Shown here piece by piece: positions 1 to 8,404 of a stretch of 29,971 nucleotides of DNA. Location: positions 1-29,971 of the forward strand of contig JAADIC010000155.1 of assembly GCA_013151535.1 (NCBI GenBank), read 5' to 3'. Position 1 is the first letter of the stretch. Each line of letters starts with the position of its first letter. Source of the stretch: Alphaproteobacteria bacterium (GTDB lineage: Bacteria; Pseudomonadota; Alphaproteobacteria; Rhodobacterales; Rhodobacteraceae). Both the position numbers and the translations under genes were made by a program. The notes beneath the pieces were generated by a model, which was not told the origin of the DNA, ran no database searches, and worked only from the letters and a program-made list of their open reading frames with translations.

Positions 1-1086
1 CTTGGTTTTCAGAACCGGCGCACCGCCAGCGGCTCCGCCCGTCTGATGTGGGGCAAAAACACCGGCCCTTTCCGGTTTGAAATCCACTCGCGGCTGTCAT
101 TCTCGCAAGGTGATGATGTGGCGTTTTCCGCCTTCTTTCCCGTCCCATTGCCAGCCACCCTGTTTGATCTGACCACAAGCTGGCTCAGCAACACCAACAC
201 AAGTGTCACCAACACAATCGACCGCCTGTCCGTCACCTATTCCACCAATAACATGGTGCTGAAAATCGGCCGCCAAGCCATCACATGGGGCAGTGGTATG
301 GTGTTTCATCCCGGCGATATCGTCGCCCCCTTCGCCCCGAACGCGCTTGATACCGCCTATAAACCCGGGGCCGATATGATCTATGGGCAGGTGTTGTTTG
401 ACAGTGGGGCCGATATCCAGCTTATTGCCGTGCCGCGTGGCGCGGTGCTGAATGGCCCGATCCTGTTTTCCGCCAGCACCTATGCGCTGCGCGGCCAGTT
501 TCAACTGGCATCACTTGATGCCAGTCTGATGCTGGCGCGTGATCGCGGTGATTCTGTTGCCAGTGTCGGGCTAAGCGGTGCGCTTGGCGGGGCGTCGTGG
601 AATGCCGAATATGTCGGCTGGAGGCTGGCGGATGGCACGGCTTACCCGTCTTATCTGTTCAACATCAGCAATTTTTCCACGTTGGGGACGCTGAATATCT
701 CGTATTTCGGCGAATATTTTCACAACGGTTTTGGGGTTGCGGCGGCGGTTCCGCTTGATGCTTTGCCCGCCAGTCTCAGCAAGCGCATGTCAACCGGGCA
801 GGTGTTTTTGCCCGGCATGGATTTTCTGGCGCTTGGGGCGGCGCTGCAAGTGACGCCGGACCTGTCGGTCAGCCCCAGCGCATTGCTCAGCCTTGATGAT
901 CGCAGTGCGCTGGCCTCGCTTGGTGTCAACTATACGTTGGGGGACAATACCAACTTCGTGGTCAATTATTCCCAGCCCTTTGGCCCCGTCGGCAGTGAAT
1001 TTGGTGGCCGGGAAACCTCGGCTGGATCGGGCGTTTATGGTATGCCGCCGCGTTCACTGAGCCTGCAACTGGTGCATTTCTTTTGA
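1..1086 (+). CDS. Outer-membrane beta-barrel protein, 3' part (5' end outside window)
   Basis: The frame is open from the first base, so the start lies upstream of the window and the methionine at 46 is internal. What is seen: about 360 residues of alternating polar and hydrophobic segments rich in Gly, Ser, Asn and aromatics, with no cytoplasmic-type motifs. The protein ends in aromatic residues (LVHFF), the usual C-terminal signature recognised by the BAM complex. A segment around codons 95-125 (GRQAITWGSGMVFHPGDIV, then YKPGADM) recalls porin-like families in which a strand pair carries a 'GRQ..WG.G..F.P.D' pattern. It is therefore probably an outer-membrane channel or export porin. The substrate cannot be told. 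The next gene on the same strand, the mprF-like gene, starts 129 bp downstream, so co-transcription is possible but not shown. Confidence 0.6.
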   Translation, partial: LGFQNRRTASGSARLMWGKNTGPFRFEIHSRLSFSQGDDVAFSAFFPVPLPATLFDLTTSWLSNTNTSVTNTIDRLSVTYSTNNMVLKIGRQAITWGSGMVFHPGDIVAPFAPNALDTAYKPGADMIYGQVLFDSGADIQLIAVPRGAVLNGPILFSASTYALRGQFQLASLDASLMLARDRGDSVASVGLSGALGGASWNAEYVGWRLADGTAYPSYLFNISNFSTLGTLNISYFGEYFHNGFGVAAAVPLDALPASLSKRMSTGQVFLPGMDFLALGAALQVTPDLSVSPSALLSLDDRSALASLGVNYTLGDNTNFVVNYSQPFGPVGSEFGGRETSAGSGVYGMPPRSLSLQLVHFF

Positions 1087-1215
1087 CATCATAACCGCCG
1101 CGATGGCTGTCAACGGCGCGAATTCGCTGAAAATTCACCCCATTTGCCGGCCAAATGTTAAGCCAATCGTTAACTTTCCCCGCCACCCTGCTTTCAGGTG
1201 GGAAATGGGGAAAAT

Positions 1216-3135
1216 ATGGCAACTTCCGTGGTGATGATCCGGCGTTTTGCCGGCGGTATTTTTGTGGTGGCGGGGCGACCTTACGCCCGTAATCTGCCGG
1301 TTTTGGCGATTGGCCTGTGGTTCGCGTGGCTGCTGGTTGGCCGCCTTCAGGATTATGATCTGGTCGCGGTCCGAACCGCGCTAAACCAAATATCCGCATG
1401 GCAATGGCTGGGCGCGGGTCTGGCCACCGCGATCAGCTTTGCGGCGGTGGCGGGGTATGATGTGGTCACCTTGCGCGCGCTGGGGTTTCGGGTTTCAAGG
1501 CGTCGGGCGTTGCGCGCCGGATTTGTCGCAACCTCGTTGGCCCAGCTTGTCGGGCTTGGCCTTGCCTCGGGTGCGCTGGCGCGTTGGCGGATGCTGGATC
1601 CGGCCCGCCTGTCGCTGTGGCAGGCCTCGGTGCTGACCATTGCCGTGACCACCGGATTTCTGGCCGCCGCTGGTGTGTTCACCGCCGTTGCAGCCCTGCT
1701 TTGGTTACCAATGCCCATGCTCTGGGCGCTGATCGCGGGTGCGGTTTTGCTGGGCTTTGGGGCGATGATCGGGCTGAGTATCCTGCGCCCGCGCTGGATC
1801 ATTCTGGGCCGCCAACTGGCCTGGCCCAAGCTGAAAACAATCATGCAAATCAGTGGTTTATGCGTGATCGATATGGGTTTTGCGGCGCTGGCGTTCTGGC
1901 TGTTGTTTCCAGCGGATGTCGGGATCAGCCTGCTGACGCTGTTGCCGGTTTTCCTGCTGGCCACCGGGGTTGGTATCCTGTCCGGCGTGCCCGGCGGGGT
2001 TGGCCCGTTCGAGCTGACTTGTCTGGCGTTTTTGCCGCTCGAAGGCCAGGCACCGCTGCTGGCGGCCATATTCGGGTTCCGGCTGGTCTATTATCTTCTG
2101 CCGGGTGTTTTGGGTTTTGCCCTTTTGGCGCAGACCGAATGGCAGGGCCGTGGCCGGGATGCGCCGGATTTGTACGATGCGCCGGGTCGGCGGCGCTCTG
2201 CCAATGTTGTGGCGGGGCTGACAAATCGGGCTGCGCGGGCCGAGGCGCGGCTGATCGATACAGACGAATTTGACTGGCTTTTGCACCCGACAAGGGCGGC
2301 CTATCTGCTGGTCAGCGAGGCCGGAAACTCTTTGATTGCCCTGTCTGACCCGGTCGGTGTGCCGGCCTGCTGGGGCGATTTGATGCAAAACCTCAAGGCC
2401 GAGGCGCAGGCGCGCAATTTGACACCGGTCCTTTACAAAATCGGGGCAGGGGCGGCGCAGTGCGCCCGGGATGCCGGGCTCAAAACCTATTTGATCGGGC
2501 AGGAGGCGTGGCTTGACCCGCAAACCTTCACAACCGAGGGGCGGGCCAAACGCAGTTTGCGGCGCAAGCTGAAAGTGGTGGCGGCGCAGCGTTTGCGGAT
2601 TGAACCCTGCGACGCCGACATTCTGCCGCTGGGTCAGATGCAGGCGGTGTCGGATGAATGGGCGGCGCGCCGTGGTGGCGCGCGCGGGTTTTCCATGGGA
2701 AGGTTCCGGCAAAACAGCGCCGATCAGCACCGGTTTTATCTGGCCTGGCAGGGCGGGCGGCTGCTCGGGTTCATCGGGCTTTGGCAGACCGATCAGGAGG
2801 TCGCGCTTGATCTGATGCGCACAGCGGACGCGGCCCCTTGCGGCACCATGCACGCGCTGGTTCACGGCGCGATCAAGGATGCAGCTTTGCGCGATTGCCG
2901 GCGGTTTTCACTGGCCTCGGTGCCGTTTTCAGGGCTGGAAGCGGCGGTAAACGCCCCGGAAAGGTTTTGTCACTGGCTGTATCAAACGCAATCCGCGCGC
3001 CATGGCGGCCAAGGCCTCTACCAGTTCAAACAGTCGTTCCGCCCGAATTGGGAACCGCGCTATCTGGCCAGCACCGGTGCATTTTGCGCCGCCATTGCCG
3101 GGATCGATATATCGCGGCGGATCGTTGAGCCCTAG
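1216..3135 (+). CDS. mprF: MprF-like phosphatidylglycerol aminoacyltransferase (639 aa)
   Basis: Predicted to move an amino acid, typically lysine or alanine, from its tRNA to phosphatidylglycerol in the inner membrane, lowering surface negative charge and raising resistance to cationic peptides. The N-terminal half (about residues 20-320) is a run of hydrophobic helices of the UPF0104/flippase type, with the family motif GVPGGVGPFE near residue 260. The C-terminal half is the cytoplasmic DUF2156 (GNAT-fold) transferase domain, with SDEWAARRGGARGFSMGRF near residues 478-496 and a basic RSLRRKL stretch before it. It is shorter than firmicute MprF (about 840 aa), lacking several N-terminal helices. 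ATG 1216 is preferred over the in-frame GTG at 1198 because GGGGA lies five bases ahead of it. The stop shares a CTAG with the convergent purB stop. Lysine or alanine specificity cannot be read from the sequence. Confidence 0.85.
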   Translation: MATSVVMIRRFAGGIFVVAGRPYARNLPVLAIGLWFAWLLVGRLQDYDLVAVRTALNQISAWQWLGAGLATAISFAAVAGYDVVTLRALGFRVSRRRALRAGFVATSLAQLVGLGLASGALARWRMLDPARLSLWQASVLTIAVTTGFLAAAGVFTAVAALLWLPMPMLWALIAGAVLLGFGAMIGLSILRPRWIILGRQLAWPKLKTIMQISGLCVIDMGFAALAFWLLFPADVGISLLTLLPVFLLATGVGILSGVPGGVGPFELTCLAFLPLEGQAPLLAAIFGFRLVYYLLPGVLGFALLAQTEWQGRGRDAPDLYDAPGRRRSANVVAGLTNRAARAEARLIDTDEFDWLLHPTRAAYLLVSEAGNSLIALSDPVGVPACWGDLMQNLKAEAQARNLTPVLYKIGAGAAQCARDAGLKTYLIGQEAWLDPQTFTTEGRAKRSLRRKLKVVAAQRLRIEPCDADILPLGQMQAVSDEWAARRGGARGFSMGRFRQNSADQHRFYLAWQGGRLLGFIGLWQTDQEVALDLMRTADAAPCGTMHALVHGAIKDAALRDCRRFSLASVPFSGLEAAVNAPERFCHWLYQTQSARHGGQGLYQFKQSFRPNWEPRYLASTGAFCAAIAGIDISRRIVEP

Positions 3136-4439
3136 CTTTCGCCAAACACCCGCGCAAAGATCGTATCCACATGCTTGGTGTGATAGGCGGTGTCGAATTT
3201 GTCCCTGATCTCGGCCTCGCTCAAGGCGGCGGTAACGTCGGTATCGGCAAGCAATTCGCTCATGAAATCCTTGCCCTGTTGCCAGACTTTCATGGCATTG
3301 CGCTGGACCAGTTTGTAAGCATCCTCGCGGCTTACACCGGCCTGGGTCAGGGCCAGAAGCACCCGCTGGCTCATCACCAGACCACGGAATTTATTCATGT
3401 TTGCCAGCATGTTATCCGGATAGATCACCAGCTTGTCGACCAGACCCGTCAAACGCGCCAGCGCGAAATCAAGGATGATGGTGGTGTCAGGGCCGATATT
3501 GCGCTCCACGGATGAATGCGAAATGTCACGCTCATGCCAAAGCGCCACATTCTCCATTGCCGGCACCACAGACATCCGCACGAGGCGCGCCAGACCTGTC
3601 AGATTTTCGCTGAGAACCGGGTTGCGTTTATGCGGCATGGCGGAGGAGCCTTTTTGGCCTTTGGAGAAAAACTCCTCGGCCTCAAGCACCTCGGTGCGCT
3701 GCATATGGCGGATTTCGGTGGCGATGTTTTCGATGCTTGACCCCACGACACCAAGGGCTGCGAAAAACGCCGCATGACGGTCGCGCGGAATGACCTGTGT
3801 GCTGATCGGTTCCGGTTCCAGCCCCAGCTTGGCGCAAACATGTTCCTCGACCTTGGGGTCAATATTGGCAAACGTGCCGACAGCACCAGAAATCGCGCCG
3901 GTGGCAATCTCGGCCCGCGCGGTTTTCAGACGGGTCAGATTTCGATCCATCTCGGCGTAAAACCGGGCGAAAGTCAGGCCCATGGTGGTTGGTTCGGCGT
4001 GAATGCCGTGCGAGCGCCCGATGCGCACGGTCATTTTATGTTCAAGGGCGCGGCGTTTGAGGGCAGCCAGCAAGGCCTCAATATCGGCGATCAGAATGTC
4101 GCTGGCGCGCACCAGTTGCACGTTGAAACAGGTGTCTAAAACGTCCGAGCTGGTCATGCCCTGATGCACGAACCGCGCCTCGTCATTGCCGATAATTTCC
4201 GCCAGATGGGTCAGGAATGCGATGACGTCATGCTTGGTCACGGCCTCGATTTCATCAATCCGGGCCACGTCAAACTCCGTATCGCGCGCCTTCCAGACGG
4301 CTTCGGCGTTTTCGCGCGGGATCACGGCCAGATCGGCCATGGCGTCACAGGCATGTGCCTCGATCTCGTACCAGATGCGAAATTTCGTGGCGGGCGACCA
4401 GATTTGAACCATCTCGGGGCGGGAATAGCGGGGGATCAT
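3132..4439 (-). CDS. purB: Adenylosuccinate lyase
   Basis: Catalyses two fumarate-releasing steps in purine synthesis: SAICAR to AICAR, and adenylosuccinate to AMP. Acts as a cytoplasmic homotetramer. The 435-residue protein has the usual short bacterial length. It carries the fumarase/lyase-superfamily signature SSAMPHKRNP at residues 265-274 (flexible catalytic loop with Ser), the TSSD substrate-binding motif at 96-99, and the catalytic-region histidine in GRSHGIHAEP (H144). ATG 4439 is chosen over an upstream in-frame start at 4505 because MIPRYSRPEM is the familiar N-terminus and AAAAGG precedes it by about 7 bases. It is monocistronic here, convergent with mprF and divergent from bioY. 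No purine operator was recognised upstream. Confidence 0.97.
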   Translation of the reverse strand: MIPRYSRPEMVQIWSPATKFRIWYEIEAHACDAMADLAVIPRENAEAVWKARDTEFDVARIDEIEAVTKHDVIAFLTHLAEIIGNDEARFVHQGMTSSDVLDTCFNVQLVRASDILIADIEALLAALKRRALEHKMTVRIGRSHGIHAEPTTMGLTFARFYAEMDRNLTRLKTARAEIATGAISGAVGTFANIDPKVEEHVCAKLGLEPEPISTQVIPRDRHAAFFAALGVVGSSIENIATEIRHMQRTEVLEAEEFFSKGQKGSSAMPHKRNPVLSENLTGLARLVRMSVVPAMENVALWHERDISHSSVERNIGPDTTIILDFALARLTGLVDKLVIYPDNMLANMNKFRGLVMSQRVLLALTQAGVSREDAYKLVQRNAMKVWQQGKDFMSELLADTDVTAALSEAEIRDKFDTAYHTKHVDTIFARVFGES

Positions 4440-4520
4440 GGGCTGACCTTTTCGTGGGGTGGACTGGGCTGGGTGCCTCTTAGACTGCCCGGCAATGGGG
4501 GACAAGAGCGCGAGCGTCGC

Positions 4521-4580
4521 ATGGCGGACACCCCGAACATTGTTGGCGATTTTGCTGCCTTTATTGGGCTAACGGGCTAG
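4521..4580 (+). CDS. Possible 19-residue peptide or gene remnant ending in the repeat array
   Basis: An ATG-started frame encodes MADTPNIVGDFAAFIGLTG and its TAG stop lies in the second octamer of the adjacent repeat array. No convincing ribosome binding site is seen ahead of it (GCGCGAGCGTCGC). It may be a chance ORF, or the relic tail of a gene eroded at the array. It is recorded only because the gene at 20659-21474 also ends inside a copy of the same repeat. Confidence 0.12.
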   Translation: MADTPNIVGDFAAFIGLTG

Positions 4581-4621
4581 CGGACTAGCGGGTTAATGCG
4601 CTAGCGGGCTAGCGGACTAGC
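4566..4621 (+). repeat. Degenerate octamer array, 7 units of GGGCTAGC
   Basis: Seven contiguous 8-bp units in exact register: GGGCTAAC, GGGCTAGC, GGACTAGC, GGGTTAAT, GCGCTAGC, GGGCTAGC, GGACTAGC. Units 2-3 are repeated exactly as units 6-7, which suggests a secondary block duplication of 32 bp. The consensus is the reverse complement of the unit in the array at 20547-20665. Five of the seven units contain CTAG, a tetramer usually scarce in bacterial genomes. The array sits in the purB/bioY divergent intergenic region, about 210 bp before the bioY start. Confidence 0.9.
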
Positions 4622-4727
4622 GCAGGGATGGCCTGCTCTGTGAAGTGTTGGGCACCCCCAAGGTCCCGACCGACCAAAATTCCGAGCATAATTCCGGTTT
4701 CCGGCCCCCGAAAACCGGCCATTTGTC

Positions 4728-4739
4728 GGTATATATACC
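4728..4739. promoter_or_regulatory. 12-bp perfect palindrome in the bioY upstream region
   Basis: GGTATATATACC is a perfect inverted repeat about 90 bp before the bioY start, and its TATATA core could serve as a -10 element. BioR, the GntR-type biotin regulator of alphaproteobacteria, binds palindromes of the kind TTATMKATAA. This site has a similar size and AT-rich core but does not match that consensus, so its role as an operator is only a guess. Confidence 0.3.
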
Positions 4740-4751
4740 CAATAGCGCCGG

Positions 4752-4800
4752 TTTTGCCCTGTTTGCACTTGCAGCATGATCCATGCTTGGGCAAAACAGG
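4752..4800 (+). promoter_or_regulatory. Candidate alternative-hairpin leader of bioY
   Basis: Two mutually exclusive stems share sequence. TTTTGCCC (4752-4759) pairs with GGGCAAAA (4789-4796), while CCTGTTT (4758-4764) pairs with AAACAGG (4794-4800). A small inner hairpin, GCATG/CATGC with a 3-nt loop, lies at 4774-4786. If transcription starts near the TATATA at 4730-4737 this would all be 5' untranslated RNA. No known riboswitch was recognised and no U-run terminator is present, so it could be incidental. Confidence 0.25.
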
Positions 4801-4830
4801 CCCAGTGAAACTGAAATCGAGGGAAAATTG

Positions 4831-5430
4831 ATGGCAATGCAGATGACAGGCACAGTTTTAAGCGAAGAAATCCTGCCAGCCGAGGGCGCGGCCCTGTGGG
4901 TAAAACGCGCGGTTCTGGTGGGTTTCGGCATTCTGGCGTTGGCGGCGTCTTCCAAAATTTCCATTCCGGTCGGCCCGGTTCCGGTGACCATGGGCACGTT
5001 CGCGGTGCTGACTATCGGTGCCGCCTATGGCGCGCGTCTGGGGCTGGTGACGATGCTGGGTTATATGCTGATCGGCATGCTGGGCTTTGACGTTTTCGCC
5101 AAGACCACGGCGGAACTGAACGGCTGGGAATATATGACAGGCTCTACCGGCGGCTATCTGCTGGGTTTTGTGCTGGCGACTTTGGTACTTGGCGCGTTGG
5201 CGCGTAAAGGCTGGGATCGCAGCCCGGTCAAAATGGCGCTGGCCATGGTTCTGGGCAATGTGCTGATCTATATCCCGGGCATCCTGTGGCTGGGTCAGCT
5301 TTACGGCTGGGACAAGCCAATTTTGGATTGGGGGCTTTATCCGTTCCTGGTGGCTGACGGGATCAAGCTGGTTCTGGCTGCGATGATCCTGCCAGCGCTT
5401 TGGGCGATTGTGGGTAAAGCGCGCGGCTAA
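4831..5430 (+). CDS. bioY: BioY biotin transporter substrate-binding (S) component
   Basis: Integral membrane protein that takes up biotin, either as the S component of an energy-coupling factor transporter or on its own. The 199-residue protein has about six hydrophobic helices. It shows the family pattern early in the chain, SSKISIPVGPVPVTMGTFAVLTIGAA, containing the P.VP.T.QT-type loop that lines the biotin site. Later it has a Gly-rich STGGYLLGF segment, as in other BioY proteins. ATG 4831 is chosen over the in-frame ATG at 4783 because AGGGA (4820-4824) precedes it by six bases. No bioM or bioN (ATPase and transmembrane partner) lies next to it, so it is a solitary BioY or uses partners encoded elsewhere. 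It ends 24 bp before a strong terminator. Confidence 0.93.
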   Translation: MAMQMTGTVLSEEILPAEGAALWVKRAVLVGFGILALAASSKISIPVGPVPVTMGTFAVLTIGAAYGARLGLVTMLGYMLIGMLGFDVFAKTTAELNGWEYMTGSTGGYLLGFVLATLVLGALARKGWDRSPVKMALAMVLGNVLIYIPGILWLGQLYGWDKPILDWGLYPFLVADGIKLVLAAMILPALWAIVGKARG

Positions 5431-5454
5431 GGGCGCATCGCTTAATATCTAACA

Positions 5455-5490
5455 AAAAAGGGCGCGGGGTTTGATTCCCGCGCCCTTTTT
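5455..5490. terminator. Bidirectional intrinsic terminator between bioY and gltA
   Basis: A 14-bp perfect stem, AAAAAGGGCGCGGG (5455-5468) and CCCGCGCCCTTTTT (5477-5490), closes an 8-nt loop. GC-rich arms flanked by an A-run on one side and a T-run on the other make it work in both directions. It sits between the convergent stop codons of bioY and gltA. Confidence 0.95.
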
Positions 5491-5509
5491 GTTTGTGTCG
5501 GCATTACGC

Positions 5510-6805
5510 TTAACGCTTTTCCACATCCACATAATCGCGGTTCGCCGCACCGGTATAAAGCTGGCGCGGGCGGCCGATTTTCTGGGTTGGGTCGGCGATC
5601 ATCTCTTTCCACTGGGCGATCCAGCCAACTGTGCGGCTGAGCGCGAAGATCGGTGTGAACATCGAGGTCGAGAACCCCATCGCATCCAGAATGATACCCG
5701 AATAGAAATCCACATTCGGGTACAGCTTTTTACTGATGAAATACTCATCCTCAAGCGCGATCCGCTCAAGCTCTTTCGCCACTTGCAGGGTTGGGTTATT
5801 TTCAATCCCCAGCAGCCCCAGAACCTCGTCGGCACTTTCCTTCATCACCTTGGCGCGCGGGTCAAAGTTTTTGTACACCCGATGGCCAAAGCCCATCAGG
5901 CGGAACGGGTCATTCTTGTCCTTGGCGCGCGCCACATATTCAGGGATGCGATCAACCGTGCCGATTTCGCGCAGCATCGACAAAGCCGCCTCGTTGGCAC
6001 CTCCATGGGCAGGGCCCCACAAGCAGGCAATGCCCGCCGCGATACAGGCAAACGGGTTGGCCCCGGAAGACCCCGCAAGCCGCACGGTCGAGGTCGAGGC
6101 GTTCTGCTCGTGATCCGCATGCAGCGTGAATATCCGGTCCATGGCGCGGCTCAGGATCGGGTTAACCTCGTATTCTTCAGCCGGAACCGCGAAACACATG
6201 CGCAGGAAATTCGCCGCATAATCCAGATCGTTGCGCGGATAGACGAACGGCTGGCCGATCGAATATTTGAAAGCCATGGCCGCGATGGTTGGCAGCTTGG
6301 CGATCATACGGATCGAGGCGATCTCGCGTTGCATCGGATCGTTGATATCGGTGCTGTCGTGGTAAAATGCCGACATCGCCCCAACCACGCCAACCATGGT
6401 CGCCATCGGGTGGGCATCGCGCCGGAAACCACGGAAAAAGTTGTGCATCTGCTCATGCACCATGGTGTGATTGGTCACCCGGCTTTCAAAATCGTCCAGC
6501 TCGTCGGCCGAGGGCAGTTCGCCATAAAGCAGCAGGTAACAGACTTCGAGGTAATGGGATTTTTCCGCCAACTGATCGATGGGATAACCGCGATACAGCA
6601 GCTCGCCCTTTTCGCCATCAATGAAGGTGATGTCCGATTGGCACGACGCGGTCGAGGTGAAGCCGGGGTCATAGGTGAATATATCGGCATCCGCATACAG
6701 CCGGCCGATGTCGACGACATCGGGGCCAAGAACGGGGGATTTCATCGGCAATTCAAATGTTTTGCCATCAAAGCTCAGCGTCGCGGTTTTCGGGCTTTCT
6801 GCCAT
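5510..6805 (-). CDS. gltA: Citrate synthase (hexameric, type II)
   Basis: Condenses acetyl-CoA with oxaloacetate to citrate at the entry of the TCA cycle. The 431-residue length fits the Gram-negative type II enzyme. Catalytic residues are visible: H267 in GPAHGGANEA, H308 in GFGHRVYKNFDPRAKVMK (the family signature) and D366 in NVDFYSGIILDAMG. The N-terminal domain typical of NADH-sensitive enzymes is present (residues 1-60). ATG 6805 is chosen because AGGTAGGA lies just ahead of it; the in-frame TTG at 6820 would include that binding site in the coding sequence. It has about 140 bp of upstream space after gltX, so it probably has its own promoter. Confidence 0.98.
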   Translation of the reverse strand: MAESPKTATLSFDGKTFELPMKSPVLGPDVVDIGRLYADADIFTYDPGFTSTASCQSDITFIDGEKGELLYRGYPIDQLAEKSHYLEVCYLLLYGELPSADELDDFESRVTNHTMVHEQMHNFFRGFRRDAHPMATMVGVVGAMSAFYHDSTDINDPMQREIASIRMIAKLPTIAAMAFKYSIGQPFVYPRNDLDYAANFLRMCFAVPAEEYEVNPILSRAMDRIFTLHADHEQNASTSTVRLAGSSGANPFACIAAGIACLWGPAHGGANEAALSMLREIGTVDRIPEYVARAKDKNDPFRLMGFGHRVYKNFDPRAKVMKESADEVLGLLGIENNPTLQVAKELERIALEDEYFISKKLYPNVDFYSGIILDAMGFSTSMFTPIFALSRTVGWIAQWKEMIADPTQKIGRPRQLYTGAANRDYVDVEKR

Positions 6806-6913
6806 GTTCCTACCTCTCAATGTTTAGTCCCGAGTCCTGGCACGTCCAAAACCCGTTCAAGCGCCCCCTATAAAGGGAACCCTTAAAGCATTCATTAACC
6901 TTTCCCGGAGGGT

Positions 6914-6929
6914 GGCTGATCCGTCAGCC
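6914..6929. terminator. Short hairpin downstream of gltX
   Basis: GGCTGA and TCAGCC form a 6-bp stem around a TCCG tetraloop, 16 bp past the gltX stop. No T-run follows on either strand, so this may be a weak or Rho-assisted terminator or a 3'-end stabiliser rather than a classical intrinsic terminator. Confidence 0.35.
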
Positions 6930-6945
6930 CCGGTTTGGCCAATCC

Positions 6946-8349
6946 TCAGACAGCCGCGTCTTCCAGCCGCGCGATTGTCTCGTCTTGTCCGATCAGGAGC
7001 ATGACATCAAACACGCTTGGCGACACTATGCGCCCGGTCAGGGCCGCGCGCAGAGGCTGGGCCACCTGACCGAGTTTGAGGGATTGCGCATTTGCAAAGT
7101 CACGCATAACCGCCTCAAGACTGTCATGTTCCCACTTAGCATCGCGCAGGCGCGGCGTCAATCGGTTCAGCATACCGCGGGATACAGAATCAAGCGTTTG
7201 TGACGCGCCGGCATTCGGCTTGAAAGGCCGTACCGACAGAATAAAGTGGGCCTTTTCAATAAGTTCCGGTAATAGCTTGGCGCGTTGTTTCAACACCGGC
7301 ATCGCGTGCTGCAACGCGGCAATTTGCCGTTGATCCAACGGGTTTTGACCGGTCGCCGCCAGAAATGCGATAATCTCGGCCACAAGGTCGGCGTCATCCG
7401 TCGCGCGGATATGCTGGCCTGACAGATTATCCAGCTTTTTGAAGTCAAACCTTGCCGGGGCCTTGCCGATCCCGGCCAGTGAAAACCATTCAATCGCCTG
7501 CTCGTCGGTGAAAAATTCGTCATTACCATGGCTCCAGCCAAGCCGCGCCAGATAATTGCGCATGGCGGCGGGCAGATAGCCCATATCGCGGTATTCCTGC
7601 ACCCCAAGTGCCCCGTGACGTTTCGACAATTTCTTGCCGTCAGGGCCGTGGATCAGCGGAATATGGGCGAAGGTCGGAACCTTCCAGCCCATGGCCAGAT
7701 AAATAAACGTCTGGCGCGCGGCGTTTGACAAGTGGTCATCGCCCCGGATCACATGCGTCACGCCCATATCGTGGTCATCCACAACCACCGCCAGCATATA
7801 GGTCGGGCTACCGTCAGCGCGCAGCAGCACCAGATCATCAAGCGTGTCCTTGCGAAACGTGACCTTGCCCTGCACCTTGTCCTTGATGGTAATTTCACCG
7901 TCTTTCGGGGCTTTCAGGCGGACAACAAAAGGAGCATCGGGGTGGCTGGCCGGATCGGCATCACGCCACGGGCTTTGGAACAGGGTGGCCGCACCGGATG
8001 CACGGGCCTTGTCGCGCGCCGCTTCAATCTCGTCCTTGCTCGAGAAACACTTATAGGCGTGACCCGTCGCCAGCATTTCATGGGCGACTTCTGCGTGGCG
8101 CTCAAGGCGCGAGGCCTGCGAGATCGCCTCGCCATCCCAATCCAGCCCCAGCCATTTAAGGCCGGTGAATATCGCTTGTGTCGCCTCGTCGGTGGAGCGC
8201 GCGCGATCCGTATCTTCGATTCGCAACACGAATTTGCCGTCATTGGCGCGGGCAAACAGCCAGTTGAACAGGGCGGTGCGCGCGCCACCAATATGCAAAT
8301 ACCCCGTGGGCGAGGGGGCAAAACGGGTGACGACAGAAGGATCGGGCAT
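6946..8349 (-). CDS. gltX: Glutamyl-tRNA synthetase
   Basis: Class Ib aminoacyl-tRNA synthetase charging tRNA-Glu, and possibly tRNA-Gln in an organism that uses the GatCAB route. The 467 residues carry the HIGH-type motif at 17-26 (YLHIGGARTA) and the KMSKS-type motif KLSKRHG at 240-246, with the intervening GEIT.KD.V.G catalytic region. The C-terminal anticodon-binding domain follows. No full set of Zn-binding cysteines is seen around residues 98-125. Alphaproteobacteria often carry two gltX genes, so this one could be either paralogue. It is divergent from comEC with only 55 bp between the starts, a gene order familiar from Rhodobacteraceae. Confidence 0.96.
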   Translation of the reverse strand: MPDPSVVTRFAPSPTGYLHIGGARTALFNWLFARANDGKFVLRIEDTDRARSTDEATQAIFTGLKWLGLDWDGEAISQASRLERHAEVAHEMLATGHAYKCFSSKDEIEAARDKARASGAATLFQSPWRDADPASHPDAPFVVRLKAPKDGEITIKDKVQGKVTFRKDTLDDLVLLRADGSPTYMLAVVVDDHDMGVTHVIRGDDHLSNAARQTFIYLAMGWKVPTFAHIPLIHGPDGKKLSKRHGALGVQEYRDMGYLPAAMRNYLARLGWSHGNDEFFTDEQAIEWFSLAGIGKAPARFDFKKLDNLSGQHIRATDDADLVAEIIAFLAATGQNPLDQRQIAALQHAMPVLKQRAKLLPELIEKAHFILSVRPFKPNAGASQTLDSVSRGMLNRLTPRLRDAKWEHDSLEAVMRDFANAQSLKLGQVAQPLRAALTGRIVSPSVFDVMLLIGQDETIARLEDAAV

Positions 8350-8404
8350 GATTTGTTAACCTTTCAGCAACCATAAGCTGGCAGAGTAGCACGCTGTTTA
8401 GGCA

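Noticed and set aside
1858..2865. Minus-strand frame of 335 codons opposite the mprF-like gene
   Set aside because: Composition rich in Arg, Gln and Pro, typical of an antisense reading of a GC-rich membrane protein gene; no ribosome binding site and no motif.
4728..4739. Palindrome considered as a firm BioR operator
   Set aside because: It does not match the TTATMKATAA-type consensus; kept only as a low-confidence regulatory candidate.
5471..6886. Long plus-strand open frame of 471 codons opposite gltA
   Set aside because: It is the antisense shadow of the high-GC gltA gene; its product is His/Arg/Gln-rich with no family motif, and it runs through the bioY/gltA terminator.
7732..8376. Plus-strand frame of 214 codons opposite gltX
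   Set aside because: Antisense shadow; gltX on the other strand carries complete synthetase motifs through this interval.
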